Assembly: GCF_000739775.1 (NCBI RefSeq)
Contig: NZ_BBJH01000052.1
Span: 1 to 64,000 of the forward strand
Reading direction: 5' to 3'
DNA length: 64,000 bases
Origin: Paraburkholderia heleia NBRC 101817
GTDB lineage: Bacteria; Pseudomonadota; Gammaproteobacteria; Burkholderiales; Burkholderiaceae
In this document: positions 44,019 to 54,281 of the stretch, piece by piece
How positions within the stretch are numbered: the first letter of the stretch is position 1
Layout: each line of letters starts with the position of its first letter
Position numbers and translations under genes: made by a program
Notes under the pieces: model-generated
The model's database searches: none
The model's input: the letters and a program-made list of their open reading frames with translations, nothing else
Told to the model about the DNA's origin: nothing

Positions 44019-46334
44019 TTACTGCGGCAACACCGGGCGCATGCCCGTCACGACCTTGAGCTTCGAGTCCGGCGCACGGCCCTTGCGTGCGCGCTTGCCG
44101 ATCTGCGGAGCCAGCACCGCGCCCGCCATCAGGTCCTCGCCCGCCTTGCCGCCGCGGCCCGTGCCCACGAGCACGACGCCCGCTGCGCTGATCGCGAGCG
44201 CCTGCACGAGCTTTTCATTGTCGTCGAGCTGCATGAGCGTGACGCCGCGCCCGCCGCCGGAGAGCGTCTTCATCTCGTCGAGGCCGAACACCAGCAAACG
44301 GCCGCCCGACGAAAGACACGCCACCTGCAGCGCGTCGGGCAGCATCGGCATCGGCGCGAGCGGCACACAGCCCTCGTCGATCGTCATGAACGCCTTGCCC
44401 GCCTTCACGCGGCTCACCATGTCGCCGATCTTCGCGATGAAGCCAAAGCCGTTGCTCGACGCCAGCAGCAGTGGCTGTTCCGCATTCGCCGCGAAGTAGT
44501 GCAGCAGATGCGTGCCCGCTTCGAGTTCGATGAGCGACGTGACCGGCACGCCATCGCCGCGGCCGCCAGGCAGATTCGCGATCGCCACCGAATAGACGCG
44601 GCCGTTGCTGCCCCACGCGATGAGCATGTCGGGCGTGCGGCACTGGAACGCCGCATAGAGGCCGTCGCCGGCCTTGAACGTGAAGCCTTGGGTATCGAGC
44701 CCGTGGCCCTTGAGCGCCCGCACCCAGCCCTTCTGCGAGACGACGACCGTGACCGGCTCGTCCACCACGCGCGCCTCGAAGCTCGCACGCTTATCCTGCT
44801 GGATGAGCGTGCGGCGATCGTCGCCGTACTGCTTCGCGTCGGCTTCGATCTCCCTCACGATGAGCCGCTTCATCGACGCCTCGTTCGCGAGCAGTTCCTC
44901 GAGCTTCGCCTTCTCTTCGCGCAGCTCCGCGAGCTCCTTCTCGATCTTGATCTTCTCGAGCCGCGCCAGCTGACGCAGACGGATTTCGAGAATGTCCTCG
45001 GCCTGGCGCCCGGAAAGTCCGAACGCGCTCATCAGCGCGCTCTTGGGCTCGTCCGACTCGCGGATGATGCGGATCACCTCGTCGATATTGAGGAAGACGA
45101 TCATCCGCCCTTCGAGGATATGGATGCGGTCGTCGACCTTGATCAGGCGATGCTGCGTGCGGCGCGTGACCGTGGCGAAACGGAAGCCGATCCACTCGCC
45201 CAGAATCTCGCTGATGCCCTTCTGGCGCGGCCGCCCATCGGCGCCGATCATCACGAGGTTCAGCGAAGCGTTCGATTCGAGGCTCGTGTTCGCGAGCAGC
45301 GAATTGACGAACTCGCTCTGGTCGATGCGGCTCGTCTTCGGCTCGAACACGAGGCGCACGGGCGCGTCCTTGCCCGACTCGTCGCGCACGGCGTCGAGCA
45401 GCGCGAGCATGGTCTGCTTGCTCTGCAGCTGCTCGGGCGTGAGCGTCTTCTTGCCGAGCTTGAGCTTCGGGTTCGTAAGTTCTTCGATCTCTTCGAGCAC
45501 CTTCTGGCCCGAGGTGTTCGGCGGCAGCTCGGTCACCACGAGTTGCCACTGGCCGCGTGCGAGGTCCTCGATCTTCCAGCGCGCGCGCACCTTGAGGCTG
45601 CCGCGGCCCGACTCATACGCCGCCGCAATTTCCGCGTCGCTCGAAATGATCTGGCCGCCGCCCGGGAAATCGGGCCCCGGCAGCTTCTCCATGATCTCCG
45701 CATGCGAAAGCTTCGGGTTGCGAATCAACGCCACCGCCGCCGACGCGACTTCGCGCAGGTTATGCGACGGAATTTCAGTGGCGAGACCCACCGCGATCCC
45801 CGAGGCGCCGTTGAGCAGCAGCATGGGCAGGCGCGCGGGCAGCGTCTTCGGCTCCTGGAACGAGCCGTCGTAGTTCGGCATGAAATCGACGGTGCCCATG
45901 TCGATTTCGTCGAGCAGCAGCTTCGCGATGGGCGTGAGACGCGCTTCGGTGTATCGCATGGCCGCCGCGCCGTCGCCGTCACGCGAGCCGAAATTGCCCT
46001 GGCCGTCGATGAGCGGGTAGCGCATCGAAAAGTCCTGGGCGAGGCGCACGAGCGCGTCGTAGGCCGACTGGTCGCCGTGCGGGTGGTACTTGCCGAGCAC
46101 GTCGCCCACCACGCGGGCCGACTTCACGGGCTTGGCGTTGTCGCCGAGGCCCATTTCGTTCATCGCGAAGAGAATACGCCGCTGCACCGGCTTCTGGCCG
46201 TCGCAGACGTCGGGCAGCGCACGGCCCTTCACCACGCTCACCGCGTAGTCGAGGTAGGCGCGCTCCGCGTAGTGGCCGAGCGTGAGCGTGTCGCCGTTCG
46301 GGGCGTCCGTCACTTCAGCAAAGAGATCGTCCAT
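44019..46334 (-). CDS. parC: DNA topoisomerase IV subunit A
   Basis: 771 residues. It breaks and rejoins DNA for decatenation of daughter chromosomes. The catalytic tyrosine is Tyr128 in AAMRYTEARL. The quinolone region reads GKYHPHGDQSAYDALV, with Gln89 where E. coli ParC has Ser80 and Asp93 where it has Glu84. The C-terminal part is shorter than in GyrA and lacks the GyrA box. It lies 38 bases after parE in the same direction. Confidence 0.95.
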   Translation of the reverse strand: MDDLFAEVTDAPNGDTLTLGHYAERAYLDYAVSVVKGRALPDVCDGQKPVQRRILFAMNEMGLGDNAKPVKSARVVGDVLGKYHPHGDQSAYDALVRLAQDFSMRYPLIDGQGNFGSRDGDGAAAMRYTEARLTPIAKLLLDEIDMGTVDFMPNYDGSFQEPKTLPARLPMLLLNGASGIAVGLATEIPSHNLREVASAAVALIRNPKLSHAEIMEKLPGPDFPGGGQIISSDAEIAAAYESGRGSLKVRARWKIEDLARGQWQLVVTELPPNTSGQKVLEEIEELTNPKLKLGKKTLTPEQLQSKQTMLALLDAVRDESGKDAPVRLVFEPKTSRIDQSEFVNSLLANTSLESNASLNLVMIGADGRPRQKGISEILGEWIGFRFATVTRRTQHRLIKVDDRIHILEGRMIVFLNIDEVIRIIRESDEPKSALMSAFGLSGRQAEDILEIRLRQLARLEKIKIEKELAELREEKAKLEELLANEASMKRLIVREIEADAKQYGDDRRTLIQQDKRASFEARVVDEPVTVVVSQKGWVRALKGHGLDTQGFTFKAGDGLYAAFQCRTPDMLIAWGSNGRVYSVAIANLPGGRGDGVPVTSLIELEAGTHLLHYFAANAEQPLLLASSNGFGFIAKIGDMVSRVKAGKAFMTIDEGCVPLAPMPMLPDALQVACLSSGGRLLVFGLDEMKTLSGGGRGVTLMQLDDNEKLVQALAISAAGVVLVGTGRGGKAGEDLMAGAVLAPQIGKRARKGRAPDSKLKVVTGMRPVLPQ

Positions 46335-46372
46335 GTTTCAATCGTTCCGTAATCTTGTGTGGGCGCGCTCGC

Positions 46373-48364
<1,992 letters not shown>

Positions 48365-48719
48365 GGTGATCCACAGGGGGTTGTCCGCGCGCTTGTCCAC
48401 AGGTCCTGTGGACATCTGCGGGGAAAACGCGTTGAGCGTTCAAAAAAACCGATACGAAACAACGGGGTGAACCCGCTGCGCGCCGCGGTGGCAGGTACGC
48501 TCGCGGCAGCGCGGACGTTCGCGCAGTTGTTCGAATTCGCGAGGTATTGTACTGATTTGGGCTCGCACGGCAATTTGCTTTGCGGTTGGCTGTTCGGCGG
48601 AGGGGCGAAGCATTGGGCGAGTCGCGTAGAATGGGCACGCGTGGCGCGCCGCGCGCTGCCGCAAGTTCAACCGGCCTTGTCGTACCCGTTTGTTGCACGT
48701 TGAGGAGCGTAGAGCCGTG
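48365..48719. other. Divergent intergenic region, parE / mntA-like
   Basis: 355 bases with no supported gene. It contains the palindrome at 48394-48414 listed separately, and a moderately A/T-rich part around 48535-48600 that could hold promoters for both sides. Confidence 0.45.
48394..48414. repeat. Palindrome with TTGTCCACA boxes upstream of parE
   Basis: TGTCCACAGG (48394-48403) and CCTGTGGACA (48405-48414) are perfect inverted repeats around one T. The left arm extends to TTGTCCACA, one base off the DnaA box TTATCCACA. In the parE mRNA leader it would also fold as a hairpin. Confidence 0.6.
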
Positions 48720-49259
48720 ATGAGACCATCCGAAGCCTTACGCGCGCACCGCGCCGAAATTCGCCAGATCGTCGCAAGTCATCGCGCAACGAATGCGCGC
48801 GTCTTCGGGTCGTCCGCGAGTGCGGGGGACGACGAGGATAGCGACCTCGATCTGCTCGTCGACCCGACGCCGGAAACGACACTCATTGATCTCGCGCAAA
48901 TCCAACTGCGGCTCGAAGCGCTTCTAGGGGTGCGAGTGGATGTACTCACGCCCAAAGCGCTACCCGAGACCTTTCGCGCTCGCGTAGTCGCCGAATCGGT
49001 GCCGGTACGAGAACGAAAGATCTGCGCACGCCAGATTACCTGCAGCACATTCTTGACGCGATCGAACGGATTCGCACATACACTGCCCCGCTTTCACGCG
49101 AAAGCTTCGAGGCAACACCGATGGCTGTCGATGCGGTCGTGCGTAACATCGCGATCATGGGCGAAGCTGCGCGCAATATCACTCGCGACGACCCCGACTT
49201 TGCTGCCGCCCATCCCGACATACCGCGGGAACCCATGTATGGCATGCGCAACCACGTGA
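48720..49259 (+). CDS. MntA-like nucleotidyltransferase antitoxin, stop codon lost
   Basis: 179 residues as read. Residues 1-96 are a minimal nucleotidyltransferase with the GS-x10-DxD site in VFGSSASAGDDEDSDLDLLVD and a normal end at ARVVAESVPV. Intact relatives stop here. In this sequence the next codon is CGA (49008) and the frame runs on for 83 residues of out-of-frame HEPN sequence. MntA proteins add AMP to the HepT toxin to block it. A GAGGAG site lies upstream; GTG at 48717 is an alternative start. The extension may destabilise the protein. Confidence 0.75.
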   Translation: MRPSEALRAHRAEIRQIVASHRATNARVFGSSASAGDDEDSDLDLLVDPTPETTLIDLAQIQLRLEALLGVRVDVLTPKALPETFRARVVAESVPVRERKICARQITCSTFLTRSNGFAHTLPRFHAKASRQHRWLSMRSCVTSRSWAKLRAISLATTPTLLPPIPTYRGNPCMACATT

Positions 49260-49360
49260 CGCATGGGTACTTTGTCGTGGACGTCGACATTGTCTGGAGC
49301 ACCGTGAAGTCATATTTGCCCGAACTTGAACTCAAGCTTTCACAGCTGAGACGCTCATAA
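49007..49360 (+). CDS. HepT-like HEPN (DUF86) toxin, start codon apparently ACG
   Basis: 117 residues if read from the ACG at 49007. It contains PDYLQHILDAIERIRTYTAP, AVVRNIAIMGEAARNI and the RX4HXY ribonuclease motif in MRNHVTHGYF, so the catalytic part is intact. There is no ATG, GTG or TTG at the expected start. The first in-frame ATG, at 49121, would remove the first helix; CTG at 49022 is another possibility. ATG in place of ACG would give the usual ATGA overlap with the antitoxin stop. Expression is therefore doubtful. Confidence 0.68.
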   Translation, partial: TRTKDLRTPDYLQHILDAIERIRTYTAPLSRESFEATPMAVDAVVRNIAIMGEAARNITRDDPDFAAAHPDIPREPMYGMRNHVTHGYFVVDVDIVWSTVKSYLPELELKLSQLRRS

Positions 49361-49361
49361 A

Positions 49362-49387
49362 GAAGCGGCCTTCATCAGGCCGCCTTC
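49362..49387. terminator. Hairpin between the convergent HEPN and uup genes
   Basis: GCGGCCT (49365-49371) and AGGCCGC (49377-49383) pair around TCATC, followed by CTTCTCT on the plus strand. A weak terminator, possibly for both directions. Confidence 0.5.
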
Positions 49388-49394
49388 TCTCGCA

Positions 49395-51323
49395 TCACTT
49401 GCGCTTGCTCTCCAGCTCCTCCCACCGCTCCAGCGCAACGAGCAATGCCTCGTCGATCGCCGCGTAACGTTCGGTGAGCCGCGCGCCTTCGGCCGCGTCC
49501 TTTGCGAAGATCGAGCCGTCCTCGATCTTCGCGCCGATCGTCTTCTGCTCCGTCTCCAGCGCCTCGATGCGCCCGGGCAGTTCCTCGAGTTCGCGCTGCT
49601 CCTTGAACGAAAGCTTCACGGTGCGCTGCGCATTGCGGCCCACTGCGCTCTCCTTGGGCGCGGCAGCCGCAGCCGCCGCTTCCTTCGGCGTGCGTGCTTC
49701 GGCAAACTCCTGCGCACGTGTGCTCTGCGTTTGCCAGTCGGTGAAGCCGCCCACGTATTCGCGCCACCTGCCCTCACCCTCGGACGCGATCACCGACGTC
49801 ACCACGTTGTCGAGAAACGCACGGTCGTGGGAGACGAGCAGCACAGTGCCGTCGTAGTCGGTGAGCAACTCTTCGAGCAGCTCGAGCGTCGGGATGTCGA
49901 GGTCGTTGGTCGGCTCGTCGAGCACGAGCACGTTTGCGGGACGCGCGAACAAACGCGCGAGCAGCAGGCGATTGCGCTCGCCGCCCGAAAGCGACTTCAC
50001 GGGCGAGCGCGCCCGCTCGGGCGCGAACAGGAAGTCGCCGAGATAGCTCATCACGTGCTTCTTCGCGCCATTGATCTCGACCCAGTCGCTGCCTGGGCTG
50101 ATGGTATCGGCGAGGCTCTTTTCCATGTCGAGCTGCGCGCGCATCTGGTCGAAGTACGCGACCTGCAGGTTCGTGCCCACGCGCACCGTGCCTTCGTCGG
50201 GCTTCAATTCGCCGAGAATCAGCTTCAGCAGCGTGGTCTTGCCTGCGCCGTTCGGACCGACGAAGCCGATCTTGTCGCCGCGCATGACCGTCGACGAGAA
50301 GTGATCGACGATCGTGCGGCCGCCATAGCGCTTGGTCACGTCCGTGAGTTCGGCGACGATCTTGCCGGACTTCTCGCCTTGCGCGACGTCGAGCTTCACA
50401 TTGCCCTGCACGTTGCGGCGTTCCTCGCGCTCGTGGCGCATCTGCACGAGGCGCGCGATGCGCCCCACGCTGCGCGTGCGGCGCGCTTCCACGCCCTTGC
50501 GGATCCACACTTCCTCCTGCGCGAGCAGCTTGTCGAACTTCTCGTTCTCCACGCGCTCGACTTCGAGCTGCTGCGCCTTGCGCGCCTGGTACTGCGAGAA
50601 GTTGCCCGGATACGAAAGCAGCTTGCCGCGATCGAGTTCGACGATGCGCGTGGCCACGCGGTCGAGAAACGCGCGGTCATGGGTAATGAAGAGGAGGCTC
50701 GAGCGCTGCGTCACGAGCAGTTCCTCGAGCCAGCGGATGCCGTCGAAGTCGAGGTGGTTGGTCGGTTCGTCGAGCAGCAGGACATCGGGCTGCACGACGA
50801 GCGCGCGAGCGAGCGCCACGCGCTTTTGCATGCCGCCCGAGAGCGCGCCCACGCGGGCGTCGCCTTCGAGGCCGATCTGCGCGAGCGTCGTGGAAACGCG
50901 CGTGCGCCAGTTCCAGGCGTCGGCATGATCGAGCGACGATTGCAGCGTGTTCATGCGCGCGAGCAGCGCATCGTGTTCGGCGCCTTCGGGCGTGTCCGCG
51001 AGCCGGTGCGCGACCGTGTCGTATTCGTCGAGCAGCGCGCGCACCTCGGCCAGTCCCGAGGCGACGGTGTCGAACACCGTGGCGTCGGCGTCGAAGTCGG
51101 GCTCCTGCGGCACGTAGACGGTCGACAGATTCTGCTGGCGCGTGACGAGGCCGTCGTCGGGCCTGGCGAGATCGGCGACGATCGTGAGCAGCGACGACTT
51201 GCCCGCGCCGTTGCGGCCGATCAGCCCGACGCGCTCGCCGGCTTCGAGCGAAAAATCCGCGTGGTCGAGCAGCGCGACGTGGCCGAACGCCAGTTGCGCG
51301 CCTGTGATGGTGTAAAGCGACAT
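49395..51323 (-). CDS. uup: ABC-F ATPase Uup
   Basis: 642 residues. Two ABC domains: Walker A GLIGRNGAGKSSLL and GFVGPNGAGKTTLL, signatures ALSGGMQKRVALA and SLSGGERNRLLLA. There are no membrane segments. The last 90 residues form a charged coiled coil (LEELPGRIEALETEQKTIG onward) typical of Uup, which binds DNA and is linked to ribosome function and replication-fork or transposon-excision phenotypes. It is transcribed away from rubredoxin. Confidence 0.9.
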   Translation of the reverse strand: MSLYTITGAQLAFGHVALLDHADFSLEAGERVGLIGRNGAGKSSLLTIVADLARPDDGLVTRQQNLSTVYVPQEPDFDADATVFDTVASGLAEVRALLDEYDTVAHRLADTPEGAEHDALLARMNTLQSSLDHADAWNWRTRVSTTLAQIGLEGDARVGALSGGMQKRVALARALVVQPDVLLLDEPTNHLDFDGIRWLEELLVTQRSSLLFITHDRAFLDRVATRIVELDRGKLLSYPGNFSQYQARKAQQLEVERVENEKFDKLLAQEEVWIRKGVEARRTRSVGRIARLVQMRHEREERRNVQGNVKLDVAQGEKSGKIVAELTDVTKRYGGRTIVDHFSSTVMRGDKIGFVGPNGAGKTTLLKLILGELKPDEGTVRVGTNLQVAYFDQMRAQLDMEKSLADTISPGSDWVEINGAKKHVMSYLGDFLFAPERARSPVKSLSGGERNRLLLARLFARPANVLVLDEPTNDLDIPTLELLEELLTDYDGTVLLVSHDRAFLDNVVTSVIASEGEGRWREYVGGFTDWQTQSTRAQEFAEARTPKEAAAAAAAPKESAVGRNAQRTVKLSFKEQRELEELPGRIEALETEQKTIGAKIEDGSIFAKDAAEGARLTERYAAIDEALLVALERWEELESKRK

Positions 51324-51556
51324 GGATGGAAAGCGATGCGTGCGGTGGACCTGAAGGGGACATTGTACCGGGCCGCGCAGGTCGGGCCGCCGGGTCGCGC
51401 GCCCCTGGCCGCACCTCCGCGTCTAGCTCCCCTGTAGCGCGGCGGCACCCGAGCCGATTTCCGGTAACATCGCGGGTCGCCCGCGCCGCCCTGTCCTGGT
51501 AGATAAAGGGCCGCATGACGGGCCACGCAACGAATCGACTAACCGAAGGACATGCT

Positions 51557-51739
51557 GTGAGCGAAGTAATCGAGTACAAGAGCTGGGTCTGCCTGATCTG
51601 CGGCTGGATCTACAACGAGGAAGAAGGTCTGCCCGACGAAGGCATCGCGGCCGGTACGCGCTTTGCGGAGATTCCCGTCGACTGGCGCTGTCCGCTGTGC
51701 GACGTAGGCAAGGCGGAGTTCGCCGTCGTCGAGTTCTGA
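51557..51739 (+). CDS. Rubredoxin
   Basis: 60 residues from a GTG at 51557 with AAGGA upstream; an ATG at 51515 in the same frame would add 14 residues. Two iron-binding pairs, VCLICGWIYNEEEG and CPLCDVGKAEF, bind one Fe. It carries single electrons in the cytoplasm. The divergent neighbour is uup, so no partner oxidoreductase is visible. Confidence 0.94.
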   Translation: MSEVIEYKSWVCLICGWIYNEEEGLPDEGIAAGTRFAEIPVDWRCPLCDVGKAEFAVVEF

Positions 51740-51796
51740 TTGCGACGACTCCGCGGCAACTAAAGGGGCGACATTTTCGCGCCCGAACACGTTTGC

Positions 51797-51802
51797 TATA
51801 CT
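51797..51802 (+). promoter_or_regulatory. Candidate -10 element for tRNA-Arg
   Basis: TATACT at 51797-51802, with TTTTCG 17 bases upstream (51774-51779) as a poor -35. It lies about 120 bases before the tRNA, within the 185-base gap after rubredoxin. Confidence 0.4.
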
Positions 51803-51924
51803 CTGGGCCCTGCGCCGCGATGCAGGTCGGACCCGCAAGGCCGAACCGCTTCGCGCGCTGCTCCGCGCCATGACGGGTCACTTGGGAAACATGGCGATCG
51901 TACGGAGCCATGCTCGACCTCGCG

Positions 51925-51999
51925 CTCCCTGTAGTTCAATGGATAGAACAAGTGCCTCCTAAGCGCTAGATGCAGGTTCGATTCCTGCCAGGGGGACCA
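51925..51999 (+). tRNA. tRNA-Arg (anticodon CCT)
   Basis: Full cloverleaf. The acceptor CTCCCTG pairs with CAGGGGG, with one T-G pair. The D-arm is GTTC/GAAC, the anticodon stem AGTGC/GCGCT encloses loop CTCCTAA with anticodon CCT, and the T-arm is GCAGG/CCTGC. CCA is encoded at 51997-51999. It reads AGG codons, rare in this genome. No second copy of its 3' end is seen within the window, so no element boundary can be drawn. Confidence 0.95.
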
Positions 52000-52100
52000 G
52001 CCGCCCGCCCACGCCGGGCCGCGCAGGTCGCAACCGGTTCGCAGATCCTCGTTCCGTCTCTTTGGCGCACTCGCACGCCCTCTTCCCGAGCAGGTTTTCC

Positions 52101-52373
52101 ATGGACATCAACAAGCAAGTCGCCGCTCTCACCGCCTCCGAACTGCAGACGGCGGGAGCCAGTCAGGCCACCGCCATCGCCGTGAGCGTGCTGCTGCGCC
52201 ACCTCAATTCGCCCGAACTCGCCCGCCAACTGGGCGCGGCGTTCGAGAACCACCAGGCCGTGATGCTGCAAACGCCCTGGCCCGAGCCGATGCTGAACGC
52301 GTTCGAAGCGACGCGGCGTTTCTTCGAAAGCGCGTCCCAGGCGCAAGGCGCGGCGCCGCCGGCTGCCGAATAA
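52101..52373 (+). CDS. Hypothetical protein
   Basis: 90-residue soluble, mostly helical protein beginning MDINKQVAALTASELQ, with an Ala/Gln-rich C-terminus. I do not recognise a domain. AGG precedes the ATG at 52101. It follows tRNA-Arg by 101 bases. Confidence 0.62.
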   Translation: MDINKQVAALTASELQTAGASQATAIAVSVLLRHLNSPELARQLGAAFENHQAVMLQTPWPEPMLNAFEATRRFFESASQAQGAAPPAAE

Positions 52374-52395
52374 GCGGAATCTGGCCGGCCCTATA

Positions 52396-52416
52396 GGGTA
52401 AATACCGGGGTAAATA
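52396..52416 (+). repeat. Short direct repeat GGGTAAATA
   Basis: GGGTAAATA occurs at 52396-52404 and 52408-52416, in an A/T-rich stretch 40 bases before the next gene. It may be a protein-binding site. Confidence 0.45.
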
Positions 52417-52454
52417 TCCCTAAAGAATGGAAAAATAGTGCCGTAAAGGCCTTC

Positions 52455-52754
52455 ATGGACTCCACGCGTCCCCTCCCCGCCGGTCATATGATGTCGACCC
52501 TCATCGACCAGGATATCGCGCACATTCGCCGCGTCATGCCGCTGTCGCTCGCCGGCGACTTCGGCGGGCCGATTCTCCCCGCGGCCTACTGGCGCCAGCG
52601 CCTACACCGTCTGCTCGACACCGGTCACGTGAACAAGGGCCAGCTGTCTGAAATCGACAGCCTGCTGCTCATCCTCGACCTGCACGAGCTGAACGTCGCC
52701 TCGGCCTCCGCCGCCCTGGCGAAACAGGCCAACGCCGGTCCGCAACACTCCTGA
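52455..52754 (+). CDS. Hypothetical protein
   Basis: 99 residues. IAHIRRVMPLSLAGDFGGPI, LPAAYWRQRLHRLLDTGHV and LSEIDSLLLILDLHEL suggest a compact helical protein; I do not recognise the family. AAAGG lies 7 bases before the ATG; the Met pair at 52488 is an alternative start. It is separate from dcm by 140 bases. Confidence 0.6.
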   Translation: MDSTRPLPAGHMMSTLIDQDIAHIRRVMPLSLAGDFGGPILPAAYWRQRLHRLLDTGHVNKGQLSEIDSLLLILDLHELNVASASAALAKQANAGPQHS

Positions 52755-52894
52755 CTTCTCCCTGAATTCAACGCTCGCACGCGCGAGGCATTCGCCTGCG
52801 CGGCGCACGTCTCGCGCACGCACAGCGGGAATTGCTGGTGCCGCGGGTCGACCATCGGTCATAATGTCCGCAAAAATACCCTAGCGAGGACTCC

Positions 52895-54241
52895 GTGCAC
52901 ACGGCCGAACCGAGAGACCTGCTCCAGCAGGCACGCAAGCGTTTCACGCAACAGCAGATCGCCACACACGTCGGCCGCGACGTGAAGACGGTGCGGCGCT
53001 GGGAAAAGGGCGAAACGCCCTGCCCCGCCATGCTCGAAGCCGCGCTGCGCGAGCTGCTGCAAGGCGGCGCTCACGCCAATGGCGCGGCGGCGCGCTTTCG
53101 CTTCATCGACCTGTTCGCCGGCATTGGCGGCATCCGCAAGGGTTTCGAGGCACACGGCGGCGAGTGCGTCTTCACGAGCGAATGGAATCCGTTCTCGCGC
53201 AAGACCTATCTGGAAAACTACGGCGAGGATCATCCGTTCATCGGCGACATTACGGCCGTGGAGGCCGCCGACGTACCCGATCACGACGTCCTGCTCGCGG
53301 GCTTTCCGTGCCAGCCGTTCTCGATCGCCGGCGTGAGCAAGAAGAACGCGCTTGGGCGTCCGCACGGCTTTGCCTGCACCACGCAGGGCACGCTGTTCTT
53401 CGACGTCGCGCGCATCATCGCCGAGAAGCGGCCCGCCGCATTCCTGCTCGAAAACGTGAAGAACCTGGTCTCGCACGACCGCGGCCGCACGTTCGACGTC
53501 ATCCTCCAGGTGCTGCGCGACGAGCTTGGCTATGACGTGCACTATCGCGTGATCGACGGACGCCATTTCACGCCGCAGCATCGCGAACGCATCATCATCG
53601 TCGGTTTTCGCGAGCCGACGTCGTTCTCATGGGACGCGCTCGCGCTGCCCGAAGATGGCCCGCGGCTCGCCGCGATCCTGCACCGCACCGACGGCTGCGA
53701 GCCGCTGCTGCCCTGGGACGGCGAGCGCTTCTTCGATCACGGCGCGCGCCGCGTGCAGCCGAAGTACACGCTCACGCCGGGGCTCTGGGCCTATCTGCAG
53801 CAGTACGCCGAGAAGCACCGCGCGGCCGGCAACGGCTTCGGCTACGGCCTCGCGTTTGCCGACAGCGTCACGCGCACGCTTTCTGCGCGCTATCACAAGG
53901 ACGGCTCGGAGATCCTCGTCTATCAAGGCGAAGGATTGCGCCCGCGCCGCCTCACGCCGCGCGAGTGCGCGCGGTTGATGGGGCTGCCCGACACCTTCCG
54001 CATTCCGGTGAGCGACACGCAGGCGTACCGCCAGTTCGGCAACAGCGTGGTGATGCCGGTGATGCGCGAAGTCGCGCGCACGATGATGCCGCATCTCGAT
54101 GCGCTGCTGGCCGCACGGCACGCAACGCCCCGTGCGGACGCGACGGCGGTTCCCCCTGTTGCGCACACAACGCACGCAACGCGTACGGCAGGCCCGTCGC
54201 GCACCACGGCTGCGGCGACGGCCCCGGCGGGAGGCCGCTGA
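52895..54241 (+). CDS. dcm: DNA (cytosine-5) methyltransferase, Dcm-like
   Basis: 448 residues from a GTG start with GAGGA upstream. An N-terminal helix-turn-helix (about 7-55) precedes the methylase. Motif I is RFIDLFAGIGGIRKGFE and motif IV is LLAGFPCQPFS with catalytic Cys139. Motif VI is ENVKNL, motif VIII is PQHRERI, and motifs IX-X are RLTPRECARLMG and YRQFGNSVV. The order and wording closely follow E. coli Dcm, which methylates CCWGG, so that site is the first guess. vsr follows after 40 bases. No restriction enzyme gene is adjacent. Confidence 0.93.
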   Translation: MHTAEPRDLLQQARKRFTQQQIATHVGRDVKTVRRWEKGETPCPAMLEAALRELLQGGAHANGAAARFRFIDLFAGIGGIRKGFEAHGGECVFTSEWNPFSRKTYLENYGEDHPFIGDITAVEAADVPDHDVLLAGFPCQPFSIAGVSKKNALGRPHGFACTTQGTLFFDVARIIAEKRPAAFLLENVKNLVSHDRGRTFDVILQVLRDELGYDVHYRVIDGRHFTPQHRERIIIVGFREPTSFSWDALALPEDGPRLAAILHRTDGCEPLLPWDGERFFDHGARRVQPKYTLTPGLWAYLQQYAEKHRAAGNGFGYGLAFADSVTRTLSARYHKDGSEILVYQGEGLRPRRLTPRECARLMGLPDTFRIPVSDTQAYRQFGNSVVMPVMREVARTMMPHLDALLAARHATPRADATAVPPVAHTTHATRTAGPSRTTAAATAPAGGR

Positions 54242-54281
54242 CCGGCGCGCGCGGCAGCCAACCGAAGCGAGGCGACAGACG

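Noticed and set aside
43920..46352. An 810-codon open frame on the plus strand opposite parC
   Set aside because: Its protein is Arg/Ala/His-rich with no domain, and parC on the other strand has all topoisomerase motifs. Long antisense frames are expected in GC-rich codon usage.
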